A DNA stretch of 64,000 bases from G963676795 sp963677215 (GTDB taxonomy: Bacteria > Desulfobacterota > Desulfuromonadia > Desulfuromonadales > Geopsychrobacteraceae), in contig OY781919.1 in assembly GCA_963677215.1 (NCBI GenBank), positions 1,488,001-1,552,000 on the forward strand, given 5' to 3'. Made by a program: the position numbers and the translations under genes. The notes under the pieces were generated by a model. The model saw nothing but the letters and a program-made list of their open reading frames with translations, was not told where the DNA came from and did no database searches. This document shows, piece after piece, positions 17,949 through 27,326 of this stretch; the stretch's first letter is position 1, and each line of letters starts with the position of its first letter.

Positions 17949-18587
17949 TTAGGATTGCGTTAGTTGTTGCATTTTATCCAGGGGAAAGCTGATTTTCCCC
18001 TGGCTGAGATCCGTCAGTGCCTTTTTCAGCGCTTCCTGCTGTTTGCTGGGGCAGCGGAGGCTCAGTTCGACAAGGGCGCCGAAGTCGCGATCGAGGAGCT
18101 CGGCTTCATAGTGGGTCAGAAGCAGTTCGATCTGCTGCAGGAGTGTGTAGTCGCAGCTGAAAGAGAGTTGCTTCCAGTCGATTTTTTCGCCTATAGAGGC
18201 CTCTGCCAGGGCATTTTGCGCCGCCTGTGTATAGGCCTTGACCATTCCTCCCTTGCCTAATTTTGTGCCACCGAAGTAACGACTGACAACAATCGCGATG
18301 TCGCCGATGCCGCTGTGCTGCAGGGTGGTCAACAGTGGCTTTCCGGCTACGCCGTGCGGTTCTCCATCGTCACTCAAGCCGATCCGGTCACTGTTGCCCG
18401 GGGGGCCGACCAGGTAGGCCCAGCAGTTGTGGTTGGCATCGGGAAATTCGGATTTGATCGTGGCAATGAATTCAGTGGCCTCCTCACAGGAGCAGACCGG
18501 TTGCAGGGTCGCAATAAAACGGCTGCGTTCGACAACGGTTTCGCAGCGGTTGGATTCAAGCAGGATGGGATAGCGTTTTGAGTTCAT
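17949..18587 (-). CDS. IMPACT/YigZ family protein
   Basis: A 212-residue protein of the YigZ/IMPACT family. The N-terminal UPF0029 domain has the usual SRFIATLQPV, the conserved HNCWAYLVG and DDGEPHGVAGKPLL, then VVSRYFGGTKLGKGGMVKAY. The C-terminal ferredoxin-like domain (about 135-205) is weaker. The role is uncertain; eukaryotic IMPACT regulates translation under stress and bacterial members may bind the ribosome or RNA. Full length for the family. Confidence 0.92.
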   Translation of the reverse strand: MNSKRYPILLESNRCETVVERSRFIATLQPVCSCEEATEFIATIKSEFPDANHNCWAYLVGPPGNSDRIGLSDDGEPHGVAGKPLLTTLQHSGIGDIAIVVSRYFGGTKLGKGGMVKAYTQAAQNALAEASIGEKIDWKQLSFSCDYTLLQQIELLLTHYEAELLDRDFGALVELSLRCPSKQQEALKKALTDLSQGKISFPLDKMQQLTQS

Positions 18588-18726
18588 AATTTATTTCATG
18601 GCTTGTTCCATGTCATCAAGCCGGGCTCCGGCATTGCGATTGCGCGAATTCAAGACACAAAGCGCTTGTCTGAGCGTGAATAGCTGTGCAGCCAAAAGCT
18701 ACGGAGTGCATTAGGAACAATTTACG

Positions 18727-18960
18727 TCAGTGTTTCCAAAGTGTACAGGTCAAGGACATGGGTAACACTTTTAAGAGAAATGTACGAGCAACTTTTCCTG
18801 ACAGCATTTCTCTCATCAAGGCGTCAAGGCAGATCGGACCAAAAAAGACGTCAAAAACACCTTGGTCGATCTCGTTCAAACCGACATGGTAACCTTCAAG
18901 GACATTAGAAATATAAATTGTGTGGTTTCGGAAATACACGAGCCCTGAACCTTGAACCAA
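18727..18960 (-). pseudogene. Degenerate transposase C-terminal fragment (IS481/IS3-like)
   Basis: On the minus strand the stretch YFRNHTIYISNVLEGYHVGL and NEIDQGVFDVFFGPI resembles the C-terminal beta-rich tail of integrase-core transposases (a motif ending Y-FGPI-LG-LDE). After GPICL the family-like reading (LDERN...) continues in another frame, so there is a frameshift. There is no DDE core. It sits in a 565-base gap between the IMPACT and fumarase genes and is best read as an IS remnant; the rest of that gap shows nothing else. Confidence 0.5.
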
Positions 18961-19104
18961 CTATACGTCATAATTGGCCAGGAATGGATCAAAGCGTGCT
19001 TGCTGCTCCTTTCAGAATGCCATGAGTATAAATCTGTCGCCTATGTCTATAACCCCTTACCCCAAGTGCGTTTTTTGCTTCAGTATTGAGGCCCGGGTCA
19101 AAAA

Positions 19105-19145
19105 GGGTGGCGGCGTACGGGGGCGCCACCCCGTGTTTTTGGTTT
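19105..19145 (-). terminator. Terminator of fumC (possibly bidirectional)
   Basis: An 8-bp GC-rich stem (GGGTGGCG / CGCCACCC). On the minus strand TTTTTGA follows; on the plus strand GTTTTTGGTTTTT follows at 19134 onward. It lies about 22 bases after the fumarase stop codon. Confidence 0.85.
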
Positions 19146-19153
19146 TTCAATCA

Positions 19154-20545
19154 TTATTCATGCGGCTCAGTCATCCTTGCCGGATCCAATAACCTGCTGA
19201 GCACCTTCTCATCCACACCATCGGCCAACGCTAGCTCCCGCAATGTTTTTCCTGTTTTGTGCGCCTCTTTGGCCAGTGCCGCCGCGCGGTCATAGCCGAT
19301 CTCCGGAACCAGTGCGGTGACCAGGGCGAGGCTCTGTTCGAGCAGCGACTCGCAGCGTTTTTTGTCCGCCGTGAGACCGGCGAGGCATTTTACGTCAAAT
19401 GCCTTTATCGCGTTGCTGAGCAGTTCGATGCTCTGCAGCATGTTGTAGGCGATGGTCGGCATCATCACATTCAGCTCGAAATTCCCTGACAGCGCACAGA
19501 GTGCGACTGTTGCATCGTTACCGATCACCTGGGCACAGACCTGCATCAGCGCTTCAGCCATGACTGGATTGATCTTGCCCGGCATGATCGAGCTGCCCGG
19601 CTGCACGGCTGGCAGGATCAACTCACCGATGCCGCAGCGCGGGCCGCTGGAGAGGAAGCGGATGTCGTTGGCGATCTTGAACAGGGCGGTTGCCGTGTTG
19701 CGCAGGCTGGCGCTGGTTGCAACCAGCGCGTCCTTTGCTCCTTGCGCCTCGAAGTGGTTGGTCGCTTCCCGGAACGGCAGGCAGGTTTCCCTGGCGATAC
19801 CGGCGATGGTTTGGCTGGCAAAATGGGGGTGGGTGTTGATGCCGGTGCCGACGGCGGTTCCCCCGAGTGGCAGTTCATAGAGGCCGCTGGAACAGACGCT
19901 CAGTCGTTCGTGACTCAGTTCGACCTGGCGGGCGTAGCCGGAGAAGACCTGGCTCAGGCGAACCGGTGTCGCGTCCTGCAGATGGGTGCGGCCGATCTTG
20001 AGAATCCCGTCGAATTCCTCCGCTTTCTCCGCCAGCAGCTGGAGCATCTCTTCAAGGGCTGGAAGCAGGGTTTTGTGGAGCTGCTCTGCGCAGGCGATAT
20101 GAATCGCACTGGGGAAGACATCGTTGCTCGACTGCCCCATGTTGACATGATCGTTCGGGTGAACGGTTTTGCTGCCCAACGGCAGGCCGAGCAGTTGAGC
20201 GGCGCGGTTGGCGATCACCTCGTTACTGTTCATGTTGCTGCTGGTGCCGGAACCGGTCTGAAAGATGTCGACAGGGAAGTACTGGCTTAAAGAGCCAGAA
20301 ATGACCTCAGTTGCTGCACGACATATTGCGTCAGCAGTTTCTTCGGAAAGCAGCCCCAGTGAACAGTTGGTTGCTGCGGCGTGTTTCTTGATAAGCCCAA
20401 GAGCTCTGATCAGCTCCGCGGGGAGTGTGTATCCCGAGATCGGAAAGTTGTCGACGGCGCGGGCTGTCTGGGCGCCGTAGAGCGAATCATAAGGAACCTG
20501 CATTTCGCCAAGGGAATCCTTTTCAACGCGATAGTTTTTCATCAT
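19154..20545 (-). CDS. fumC: Class II fumarate hydratase
   Basis: A 463-residue cytoplasmic enzyme converting fumarate and malate in the TCA cycle. Signature GSSIMPGKINP is present, as are the substrate-binding loop TGSGTSSNMN and HPNDHVNMGQSSND. The family includes aspartase; PGK rather than PAK in the signature, and the order of conserved segments, favour fumarase. The start is one of two adjacent ATGs (20545 or 20542) after AAAGGATTG; a longer frame to 20608 would have no ribosome site. A terminator follows. Confidence 0.9.
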   Translation of the reverse strand: MMKNYRVEKDSLGEMQVPYDSLYGAQTARAVDNFPISGYTLPAELIRALGLIKKHAAATNCSLGLLSEETADAICRAATEVISGSLSQYFPVDIFQTGSGTSSNMNSNEVIANRAAQLLGLPLGSKTVHPNDHVNMGQSSNDVFPSAIHIACAEQLHKTLLPALEEMLQLLAEKAEEFDGILKIGRTHLQDATPVRLSQVFSGYARQVELSHERLSVCSSGLYELPLGGTAVGTGINTHPHFASQTIAGIARETCLPFREATNHFEAQGAKDALVATSASLRNTATALFKIANDIRFLSSGPRCGIGELILPAVQPGSSIMPGKINPVMAEALMQVCAQVIGNDATVALCALSGNFELNVMMPTIAYNMLQSIELLSNAIKAFDVKCLAGLTADKKRCESLLEQSLALVTALVPEIGYDRAAALAKEAHKTGKTLRELALADGVDEKVLSRLLDPARMTEPHE

Positions 20546-20649
20546 TTCAATCCTTTCAGAGGCATTTCTCAGATATCTAAAGCATAACTCTTTGGGCCGG
20601 GCAGTCAAAGAGTCTATTCATTGTGAAATTGTTTCGCTATGATGCCGCA

Positions 20650-21519
20650 ATGCAAACTCTCGCTCTGGTTCTTATTGTATTATCCGCCCTGATGCATGCC
20701 ATGTGGAACCTGCTGGTCAAAAAAAGTTCCGACAAGACGGTCTTTATCTGGTGGATGTTTGTCAGCGCCTTCTGTCTGATGACCCTGGTGACCTGGGGGG
20801 TGGATCTTTTCCCGCATCCAACCCCCAGGTTGTTAGGGCTGGCCTGTATCTCGGCGGTCTGTTTTGTTCTCTATCACTGGTTGGGCGGTTACGCCTATCA
20901 GGAGGGGGATCTCTCCGTGACCTACCCCCTGGCCCAGACCTCGATGGTCTACGTGCCGATATGGGGTGTGTTGCTCCTACGTGAACAGCTGTCTGTCACG
21001 GGGATTGGAGGAATCCTGCTGATTGTGATCGGCGCCTACTGTATTCAGCTCAAGGGGCTTGGGCTTGCCGATTTTCGTCGCCCCTTCATGCAGTTGGGTC
21101 AACGGTCGGTTCAGGCTGCGCTGCTGGCTGGTTTTATATATTCACTCGGGGCTATTGTCGACAAGACCGGGGTCGGTGATTACAGCGCCTATCAGTTTAC
21201 CTACGTGCTGGTCTGCTTCATGGTGCTGCTGATGACGCTTAATCTGCTCAGACCGGGTTACCGGGGCCGGATTCTGAATGTCCTTAAGGTCAATCCCTGG
21301 CTGGTTCTCTGTGCCGGTCCGGTGGTTTTTGCTTCGTTCATTTCCTTTCGCATGGGACTACAGCTGGCACCGGTCAGCTATGCCGTGCCAGTCCGTCAGA
21401 TCGGGCTGCTCTTTGGTGTGCTGATCGGCCTGATCTTCCTTGGTGAATCCTGCGGTCGGATCAGGCTGACATCGGTCGGATTGATTTTGCTTGGGGTTGT
21501 GCTGGTCTGGCACGGGTAA
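20650..21519 (+). CDS. EamA/DMT-superfamily transporter
   Basis: A 289-residue inner-membrane protein with about ten hydrophobic segments, and an internal EamA repeat near 150-285 (AALLAGFIYSLGAIVDKTG; PVSYAVPVRQIGLLFGVLIG). Such proteins export or import small metabolites; the substrate is unknown. ATG 20650 places the first TM at the very start, as in the family; a GTG at 20623 would add nine residues, and neither has a strong ribosome site. It diverges from fumC with about a 100-base gap. Confidence 0.85.
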   Translation: MQTLALVLIVLSALMHAMWNLLVKKSSDKTVFIWWMFVSAFCLMTLVTWGVDLFPHPTPRLLGLACISAVCFVLYHWLGGYAYQEGDLSVTYPLAQTSMVYVPIWGVLLLREQLSVTGIGGILLIVIGAYCIQLKGLGLADFRRPFMQLGQRSVQAALLAGFIYSLGAIVDKTGVGDYSAYQFTYVLVCFMVLLMTLNLLRPGYRGRILNVLKVNPWLVLCAGPVVFASFISFRMGLQLAPVSYAVPVRQIGLLFGVLIGLIFLGESCGRIRLTSVGLILLGVVLVWHG

Positions 21520-21820
21520 GACGGGGCAAAGCAAAAATACATATCTCACGCGAAGCCGCGAAGGCCGCGAAGAAAATCGTTGTGAATCAAACGTTATAAT
21601 CCTCTGCGGGCCTGATAGGTTAGTTCATCGGATTTAAGAATTTGACTGTGGCTTTAAACCTTCGCGTGAGGCTGATTTTGATCTTGAAGCGACTGTTGTT
21701 GAGAAAAGGATCTTCACCGCAGAGAACAGAGAGGAAAATCTTCAAAAATAGAATGAAAACTCTGTGTGCTCGGTATCTCTGTGGTAAAAAAGAGAACAGA
21801 TTTTCAGATAAGGTTGATCA
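21520..21820. other. Intergenic region with a long-spaced inverted repeat
   Basis: About 300 bases with no credible gene. An 11-bp inverted repeat (CTCACGCGAAG at 21545, complement at 21660) flanks most of it, and the sequence has the look of repetitive spacer DNA common in these genomes (GAAGCCGCGAAGGCCGCGAAG). Nothing else is recognised. Confidence 0.35.
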
Positions 21821-22399
21821 ATGAAAAACATTGCCAATTTTCTTTTCGAAGTCGGGATGCTCAAGCGCACTCCGCGGACCGGGTTCCAGTTTCTCGGTTC
21901 CGGAGCCCAGTCAGTTGCTGAGCATAGCTTTCGTACCGCGATGATCGGATATACGTTAGCCCAGCTCGATGGTCAGGCCGATGTCGCCAGGGTTCTGCAG
22001 CTCTGTCTGTTTCACGACCTGCCGGAAGCGCGCATGGGGGATCAGAATTACGTCAACAAGAAGTATGTCACCGTTGATGAGATGAAGGCGGTCGAGGATT
22101 TGGCCCGTCAGCTGCCATTCGGCGACGACTATCGCGAGACTCTCAAAGAGTTTATCGCCCGCGACAGTTACGAGTCGAAGCTGGCCCACGATGCCGATCA
22201 ACTGGAGATGGTTGTGTCGCTTAAGGAGCACAAGGATCTTGGAAACCGCTACGCCGATGAATGGTATCCTTTTTCGCGTTTGCGGCTGCAGACCGAGGTC
22301 GCCAAGCAGCTGGCCGAGACGATCTGGGAGACCGATTCGTCGAAGTGGTGGTTTGACGAAGACCACGAATGGTGGATCAATGGAGGGAGGGAGGAATAG
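21821..22399 (+). CDS. HD-domain phosphohydrolase (YfbR/HDDC2-like 5'-nucleotidase)
   Basis: A 192-residue soluble HD-fold enzyme. Metal ligands are visible as VAEHSFRTA, LFHDLPEARMGD and AHDADQLEM, the H...HD...D pattern of the HDDC2/YfbR group, which removes phosphate from deoxynucleoside 5'-monophosphates. The PEARMGD segment is typical of the archaeal/HDDC2-like branch. The Trp/Asp-rich C-terminus (KWWFDEDHEWW) is distinctive. A palindromic intergenic repeat follows. Confidence 0.85.
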   Translation: MKNIANFLFEVGMLKRTPRTGFQFLGSGAQSVAEHSFRTAMIGYTLAQLDGQADVARVLQLCLFHDLPEARMGDQNYVNKKYVTVDEMKAVEDLARQLPFGDDYRETLKEFIARDSYESKLAHDADQLEMVVSLKEHKDLGNRYADEWYPFSRLRLQTEVAKQLAETIWETDSSKWWFDEDHEWWINGGREE

Positions 22400-22403
22400 C
22401 TTT

Positions 22404-22500
22404 CAACCATCTGCGTTGTTGCTGTTTGCGCTTGATCCTCGACGTAGCAACCGCTACGTCTGCGGTCAAGTTCTACACAGCGCCTAGCATCTGGTTAGAA
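22404..22500. repeat. Imperfect palindromic intergenic repeat
   Basis: A roughly 97-base dyad with core GACGTAGC-AACC-GCTACGTC, flanked by CTTGA/TCAAG and outer arms AACCA ... TGGTT. It has the same build as the element at 8076 but a different core sequence. It lies just after the HD-domain gene. Confidence 0.55.
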
Positions 22501-22623
22501 TCTCTTCCTCCTTAATCATTTTAAGATGTATTCCTTCTTCCGTCTGGGAGAAGGTGCCCGAAGGGCAGATGAGGGCTAAATTAGCAGTTCTTGTTAGCGG
22601 TATATGAAACCTGTGCCACTGAC

Positions 22624-22652
22624 TTGACCCCTATAGAAAATAAATGTTATCT
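22624..22652 (+). promoter_or_regulatory. Candidate sigma-70 promoter of serS
   Basis: TTGACC and TTATCT separated by exactly 17 bases, about 40 bases upstream of the serS ATG. The -35 box is good and the -10 moderate. Confidence 0.5.
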
Positions 22653-22691
22653 AGTGCCGGCTTATAATTGTTGGCTTACAGGAGAAAATAA

Positions 22692-23969
22692 ATGCTTGAT
22701 ATCAGGTATTTGCGGGAAAACTTTGAGGAGGCCGAGGCGGCTTTGGCCAATCGCAGCGGAGAGATCGATCTCTCTGCATTCAAGGACCTCGATCAGGGCC
22801 GGCGTGGACTGCTCTCTGAGTCGGAAACGCTCAAGGCCGAAAAGAACCGGGTCTCGGCGCTGATCGGCAAGACCAAGGACAAAAGCACGGTTCAGGCTGA
22901 GATCGCCCAGATGAAGGAAGTTTCGGCGCGGATCAAGGAACTGGATGACAAGTTGGCTCAGACCGAAGAAGAGCTGAATGCCCTGCTGATGGGGGTGCCG
23001 AATATTCCACACGAACTCTGCCCGGTCGGCAAGTCGGAAGACGACAACCGGGAAGTCCGGACCTGGGGCGAGAAGCCAGTTTTCGATTTTACTCCCAAGG
23101 CGCACTGGGATGTCGGTGAAGATCTGGGGATTCTCGACTTTGAGCGGGCCAGCAAGCTCTCAGGAGCCCGTTTCGCTCTCTACAAGGGGGCCGGTGCACG
23201 TCTTGAGCGGGCCTTAATCAACTTCATGCTCGATCTGCATACCACCGAGCATGGCTACACTGAGACCCTGCCACCGTTTCTGGTCAATCGTGCTTCAATG
23301 ACCGGGACCGGTCAGCTGCCCAAGTTCGAGAGCGACCTATTTCACACTGAAGACGTCGATCTGTTCCTGATCCCGACGGCTGAGGTTCCGGTGACCAATA
23401 TTCACCGTGACGAGATTCTCAGCGAGAAGGATTTGCCGCTCTGCTATACCGCCTACACCCCTTGTTTCCGTAAGGAAGCTGGCTCTCACGGGCGTGATAC
23501 CCGTGGCCTGATCCGTCAGCATCAGTTCAACAAGGTCGAATTGGTCAAGTTTGTTGTGCCGGAAGAGTCGGATGCCGAACTGGAAAAGCTGCTGAATAAC
23601 GCTGAAAAAGTTCTGCAACTGCTCCAGATCCCATACCGTGTTGTCGATCTCTGTACAGGTGATATCGGTTTCTCGGCTTCCAGAACCTATGATATCGAGG
23701 TTTGGCTGCCAGGGCAGGAATGTTACCGCGAGATCTCTTCCTGCTCCAACTTCCGTGATTTCCAGGCGCGCCGTGCGGCAATCCGGTTCCGTCGAGAAGG
23801 CGGTGGCAAACCTGAGCTGGTCCATACCCTGAACGGTTCGGGTTTGGCGGTCGGCCGGACCTTCCTGGCGGTTCTGGAGAATTATCAGCAGGAAGATGGC
23901 TCTGTTATCGTACCGGAGGTTCTGCGACCCTATATGGGCGGGTTGGAGAAAATTACCCTCCAGGGATAA
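22692..23969 (+). CDS. serS: Seryl-tRNA synthetase
   Basis: A 425-residue class II aminoacyl-tRNA synthetase charging tRNA-Ser. The N-terminal long coiled-coil arm (about 25-105) reads the tRNA-Ser variable arm. The catalytic core holds motif 2 (CFRKEAGSHGRDTRGLIRQH) and motif 3 (GSGLAVGRTFLAVLENYQ). Typical length. The ATG at 22692 has ACAGGAG upstream. Two tRNA-Ser genes lie only 0.5 kb downstream. Confidence 0.98.
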   Translation: MLDIRYLRENFEEAEAALANRSGEIDLSAFKDLDQGRRGLLSESETLKAEKNRVSALIGKTKDKSTVQAEIAQMKEVSARIKELDDKLAQTEEELNALLMGVPNIPHELCPVGKSEDDNREVRTWGEKPVFDFTPKAHWDVGEDLGILDFERASKLSGARFALYKGAGARLERALINFMLDLHTTEHGYTETLPPFLVNRASMTGTGQLPKFESDLFHTEDVDLFLIPTAEVPVTNIHRDEILSEKDLPLCYTAYTPCFRKEAGSHGRDTRGLIRQHQFNKVELVKFVVPEESDAELEKLLNNAEKVLQLLQIPYRVVDLCTGDIGFSASRTYDIEVWLPGQECYREISSCSNFRDFQARRAAIRFRREGGGKPELVHTLNGSGLAVGRTFLAVLENYQQEDGSVIVPEVLRPYMGGLEKITLQG

Positions 23970-24096
23970 TTTCTGATATGCGAATCGGACTGTTTTGTGG
24001 CAACCGGTTGTAAAAAACTGCCATTTGTCATAATTTGACGGTTCGTTTTTTGACATTTTTTGTTTGTTCTGACGAGGGAGTTGTTGGGGAGGATCT

Positions 24097-24324
24097 ATGG
24101 ATAAACATGAACAGAAGCTGGATAGAATGAGACCTGGAAAGCGCTGGGCCTTTACCGGGTCAAAGAAATCCAACACGATCGGCTTTATTATCGGTTTCTT
24201 GCTGATCGCGGCCTACATTGCTTATACAGGTTGGGGGTTCGTTCAGAATGTGAAGGAACAGAAGGCCGCAGGCAATGCGGCGCCACAAGTGGAGAGTTCA
24301 GAGCCAGCGCCAGTTAACGAATAG
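24097..24324 (+). CDS. Small single-span membrane protein
   Basis: A 75-residue protein with a basic N-terminal half, one membrane span (TIGFIIGFLLIAAYIAYTG) and a Pro/Glu-rich C-terminal tail (ESSEPAPVNE). A strong ribosome site (GGGGAGGATCT) sits before ATG 24097, which supports it being real. Family not recognised. It lies between serS and a tRNA cluster. Confidence 0.7.
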   Translation: MDKHEQKLDRMRPGKRWAFTGSKKSNTIGFIIGFLLIAAYIAYTGWGFVQNVKEQKAAGNAAPQVESSEPAPVNE

Positions 24325-24357
24325 TTGGCGGCATGAAAAAAAGATGCGAAAATGCCC

Positions 24358-24385
24358 TTGCATTTTGATCTGATTTTCGTTATCT
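24358..24385 (+). promoter_or_regulatory. Candidate promoter of the tRNA-Ser genes
   Basis: TTGCAT and TTATCT with a 16-base spacer, about 45 bases before the first tRNA-Ser. Confidence 0.4.
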
Positions 24386-24429
24386 TCCCAAAGTTTTTCG
24401 GCCAAGGCTGAAATCGGCCGGATTCTTGC

Positions 24430-24515
24430 GGAGGAGTGGCCGAGTGGTTTAAGGCGGCGGTCTTGAAAACCGTTGTACGAAAGTACCGTGGGTTCGAATC
24501 CTACCTCCTCCGCCA
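24430..24515 (+). tRNA. tRNA-Ser (anticodon TGA)
   Basis: An 86-base class II tRNA. The acceptor stem GGAGGAG pairs with CTCCTCC, discriminator G, encoded CCA. The anticodon loop CTTGAAA reads UCA serine codons. A short variable arm (TTGTACGAAAGTACC) is present, as expected for tRNA-Ser. Confidence 0.95.
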
Positions 24516-24543
24516 TATGAAATAATTGAATATCGTTGTGAAT

Positions 24544-24635
24544 GGAGAGGTGACCGAGAGGCCGAAGGTGCTCGCCTGCTAAGCGAGTGTTCTGGGAAAC
24601 CGGGACCCGGGGTTCGAATCCCCGCCTCTCCGCCA
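24544..24635 (+). tRNA. tRNA-Ser (anticodon GCT)
   Basis: A 92-base class II tRNA, 28 bases after the first tRNA-Ser. The acceptor stem GGAGAGG pairs with CCTCTCC, discriminator G, encoded CCA. The anticodon arm CTCGC-CTGCTAA-GCGAG gives GCT for AGC/AGU. The long variable arm is clear. Confidence 0.95.
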
Positions 24636-24679
24636 CTACGATAGTTAAAAAATGAGTAGCAAAAAATTCGAAAAAGAAG

Positions 24680-24708
24680 TTGACAAAGTTTCGGATTTGA
24701 GCGATAAA
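24680..24708 (+). promoter_or_regulatory. Promoter of tRNA-Arg
   Basis: A perfect TTGACA -35 box, a 17-base spacer and GATAAA as -10. The predicted start lies about 7 bases before the tRNA 5' end. Confidence 0.7.
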
Positions 24709-24721
24709 GCTGCTCTCTTAA

Positions 24722-24798
<77 letters not shown>

Positions 24799-24810
24799 AC
24801 ATTTCAAGGT

Positions 24811-24844
24811 CCCAACTAGCATTTCGCTGGTTGGGGCTTTTTTG
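24811..24844 (+). terminator. Terminator of tRNA-Arg
   Basis: A 10-bp stem with one G-T pair (CCCAACTAGC / GCTGGTTGGG), loop ATTTC, followed by GCTTTTTT, 12 bases after the tRNA. Confidence 0.95.
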
Positions 24845-25061
24845 TTTTGTCTCTCTTTTTGTCAGTGCGTTCCCAATGTGGTGTTTGTGCCTGACTATTT
24901 CTAGGTCATCTCCTCGGGGATAAGAGTTCCCTGAATCCCCCCTCTATGATCTTTTAAGCCCTCTGTTGCTGTAGATCTTAAGTGGTTAGAAATTTGCCCT
25001 CCAATTGTAGCCATCAATTCGCATGCCCACCCAAATGCAGATACATGAACTTGGAGGGAAA

Positions 25062-27200
25062 TCAATTGCGCTGCAGTTCTTCATGGACCATTTTCGCCAG
25101 ATCGCGCACGCTGTAGGGCTTTTTCAGATAGTCTCCTGCCCCAGCGGCTTGAGCACGTTTGACTTCCGTGCTTTCGGAGAAACCACTGCAGATCACGGCT
25201 TTAATGCCCGGCTGCATGACAACAGCTTGAAGATAGGTTTCGCAGCCGTTTATGCCCGGATCCATAATCATATCGAGTACCAATAGGTTTACTGACTGTT
25301 TTCTCAGGTATTCGATCGCATCTTCACCGCTAGCGACGATGTCCACCCTGTAGCCCAAGGCTTCCAGTATCTGAGCGGCCAACTCGCGAATATGAGGCTC
25401 GTTATCAACAACCAGAATTCGCTCACCATGACCGCGTGGTAACTCGTTCTTTTCTACAGCCTCTTCCAGTTCGGTCGAATTGCGTGTGATCGGCAGATAA
25501 ATTACAAAGCAGCTTCCTTGTTCGGATTGTTCGATTTCAATATAGCCGCCATGGTCATGCACCGTGTTCCAAACCACCGCTAGTCCCAACCCTGTACCAC
25601 TATGCCCAATCTTTTTACGCGTAAAGAAAGGTTCAAAGAGATGTTCGAGGTCCTGTTCGGCAATTCCCGGCCCGTTGTCACACACTTCTAACCGTACATA
25701 TTCACCGATCTTGACCTGCTCATACAAACCGAAGGGCCGGTCAATATAGCAGTTACGGGTACGGATCAGGACGTGACCCTGCTCGGTCGCTTCAGCTGCG
25801 TTTACAGCCAGATTCATCAGCGCCTTGTAGATATGACTATCAGAACAGGCGACATTGAACAGGTCATTGCTCAGGGAGGCGCTGAAATCAACTCGTGGGA
25901 AACGCTTAGCCAGCTCTGCCTGTTCCGGAGAAGCGAGGTAGCGTTTGACCAACTGATTCAGGTTGAGTGGCTTCTTGTCGGTAGCAGCGTTGCGCGAAAT
26001 GGTTAACATGTCTGCAACTACGGCTGCAGCGCGCTTTCCAGAGTCACGGATGGTTTCGGCGTACTTACGAACCGGGCTGTCCGGTGGGACTTTCATCAAC
26101 ATCAGTTCGGCATAGCCACTTACTCCAACGAGAATATTGTTGAGATCGTGGGCGACTCCGCCTGCCAGTAACCCCAAAGCCTCCATCTTCTTCGAGCGCT
26201 CAATCTGCTCTTGTAGCTTTTGTTTCTCGCGTTCCGCCTGTAGCCGTTCTTCAAGTTCGATATGCAGTTCAGCAGTGCGCTGCTGTATCTGTTTTTTCAG
26301 GGTACGGTTCCACTGCAGAACGACAGCTAGTCCAAGTAGCATGATGACTGCTACCACGCATACAATCAGGGTAGGAGAAGGCCTCCAGCTTGCGTTCCCA
26401 AGGGAGATCCAGTTGTTATAAACGGTTTTACGTTCCTCTGGAGAGATGGCGGCTAATCCCTTTTCCAAGATACTCTGTAGAATAGGCCAATCACTGCGGC
26501 AGGCAAGGGATAGGTCGAAGATGAAACCCGTATCTTCGCTTACCTTGATGTTTGTGATACCGTCCTTGGCTATGTAGTAGGAGGCGGAGGCGATATTAAG
26601 GATCATCGCATCGACCTTTCCAAATGATACCAGGCGTATGCCAGATGAAATATCTGGCATCACCTCAAGAGAGATCTCAGGATGAGCACGTTTCATGTAT
26701 TCGTGATCGGCGTAATTTGCCACCACCGCAACACGTTTGCCCTTTAGATCTTTGAGCTTTGGGCTCTCCTGTACATCGTCCCGAACCAGAACCACCGATG
26801 GAAATTCGACAAACGGCTTGGTGAACAACATGTACTCCAGCCGTTCCGGGGTTGGGACTGCTGCACCGAACATATCGATACGGCGATCCTTAGCCGCCTG
26901 AATAACCTCACTCCAGTTATCCATTTGCACTATCTCCAGCTTGATAGGCAACTTGCTTTGTAGCAACGTGAAGAAGTCGGCAGTGATACCATGATAACGG
27001 CCATCTATATCAAAATATTCGATCGGGGGGAAATCGGGGTCGGGGGCCAGTCGTACATGTGGGTGTTCCGTGATCCAGGTGAGTTCTTCGGCAGTCAGTT
27101 CGGCTGGCGCTCCTGCTGCGATGCTGGGGATTACCGATAGCAGGACCAGCAGTAAAATGAGCCTCCAAAACCGCTCAAATATCTTGGCTGGTGACCGCAT
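25062..27200 (-). CDS. BvgS-like hybrid sensor kinase with periplasmic solute-binding domain
   Basis: A 712-residue sensor. A signal/anchor segment (about 12-30) precedes a periplasmic SBP_bac_3 domain (about 37-265; LTWITEHPHVRLAPDPDFPP, GYHGITADFF-type start). A TM near 277-297 (LIVCVVAVIMLLGLAVVL) and a coiled coil follow, then HisKA with His351 (GGVAHDLNNILVGVSGY), HATPase (GTGLGLAVVW) and a C-terminal receiver with Asp643 (LLVLDMIMDPG). No PAS domain is present. The binding domain suggests a small polar ligand such as an amino acid or organic acid. The partner regulator is not adjacent; the gene stands alone. Confidence 0.88.
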   Translation of the reverse strand: MRSPAKIFERFWRLILLLVLLSVIPSIAAGAPAELTAEELTWITEHPHVRLAPDPDFPPIEYFDIDGRYHGITADFFTLLQSKLPIKLEIVQMDNWSEVIQAAKDRRIDMFGAAVPTPERLEYMLFTKPFVEFPSVVLVRDDVQESPKLKDLKGKRVAVVANYADHEYMKRAHPEISLEVMPDISSGIRLVSFGKVDAMILNIASASYYIAKDGITNIKVSEDTGFIFDLSLACRSDWPILQSILEKGLAAISPEERKTVYNNWISLGNASWRPSPTLIVCVVAVIMLLGLAVVLQWNRTLKKQIQQRTAELHIELEERLQAEREKQKLQEQIERSKKMEALGLLAGGVAHDLNNILVGVSGYAELMLMKVPPDSPVRKYAETIRDSGKRAAAVVADMLTISRNAATDKKPLNLNQLVKRYLASPEQAELAKRFPRVDFSASLSNDLFNVACSDSHIYKALMNLAVNAAEATEQGHVLIRTRNCYIDRPFGLYEQVKIGEYVRLEVCDNGPGIAEQDLEHLFEPFFTRKKIGHSGTGLGLAVVWNTVHDHGGYIEIEQSEQGSCFVIYLPITRNSTELEEAVEKNELPRGHGERILVVDNEPHIRELAAQILEALGYRVDIVASGEDAIEYLRKQSVNLLVLDMIMDPGINGCETYLQAVVMQPGIKAVICSGFSESTEVKRAQAAGAGDYLKKPYSVRDLAKMVHEELQRN

Positions 27201-27326
27201 AAGAAATCCCTTGAAAGCAGAAACCGTGACACAGAAGAATCAGGATATCTTTCAATATTAACAGAAGGCTATGGGATTAGCAGAAAGCAATGAGGCTGCC
27301 TTGATAGCAAGGAAGGGGAGGCGGAT

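Noticed and set aside
19154..20545. Aspartate ammonia-lyase instead of fumarase.
   Set aside because: The signature reads GSSIMPGKINP; aspartases normally have PAK at this place.
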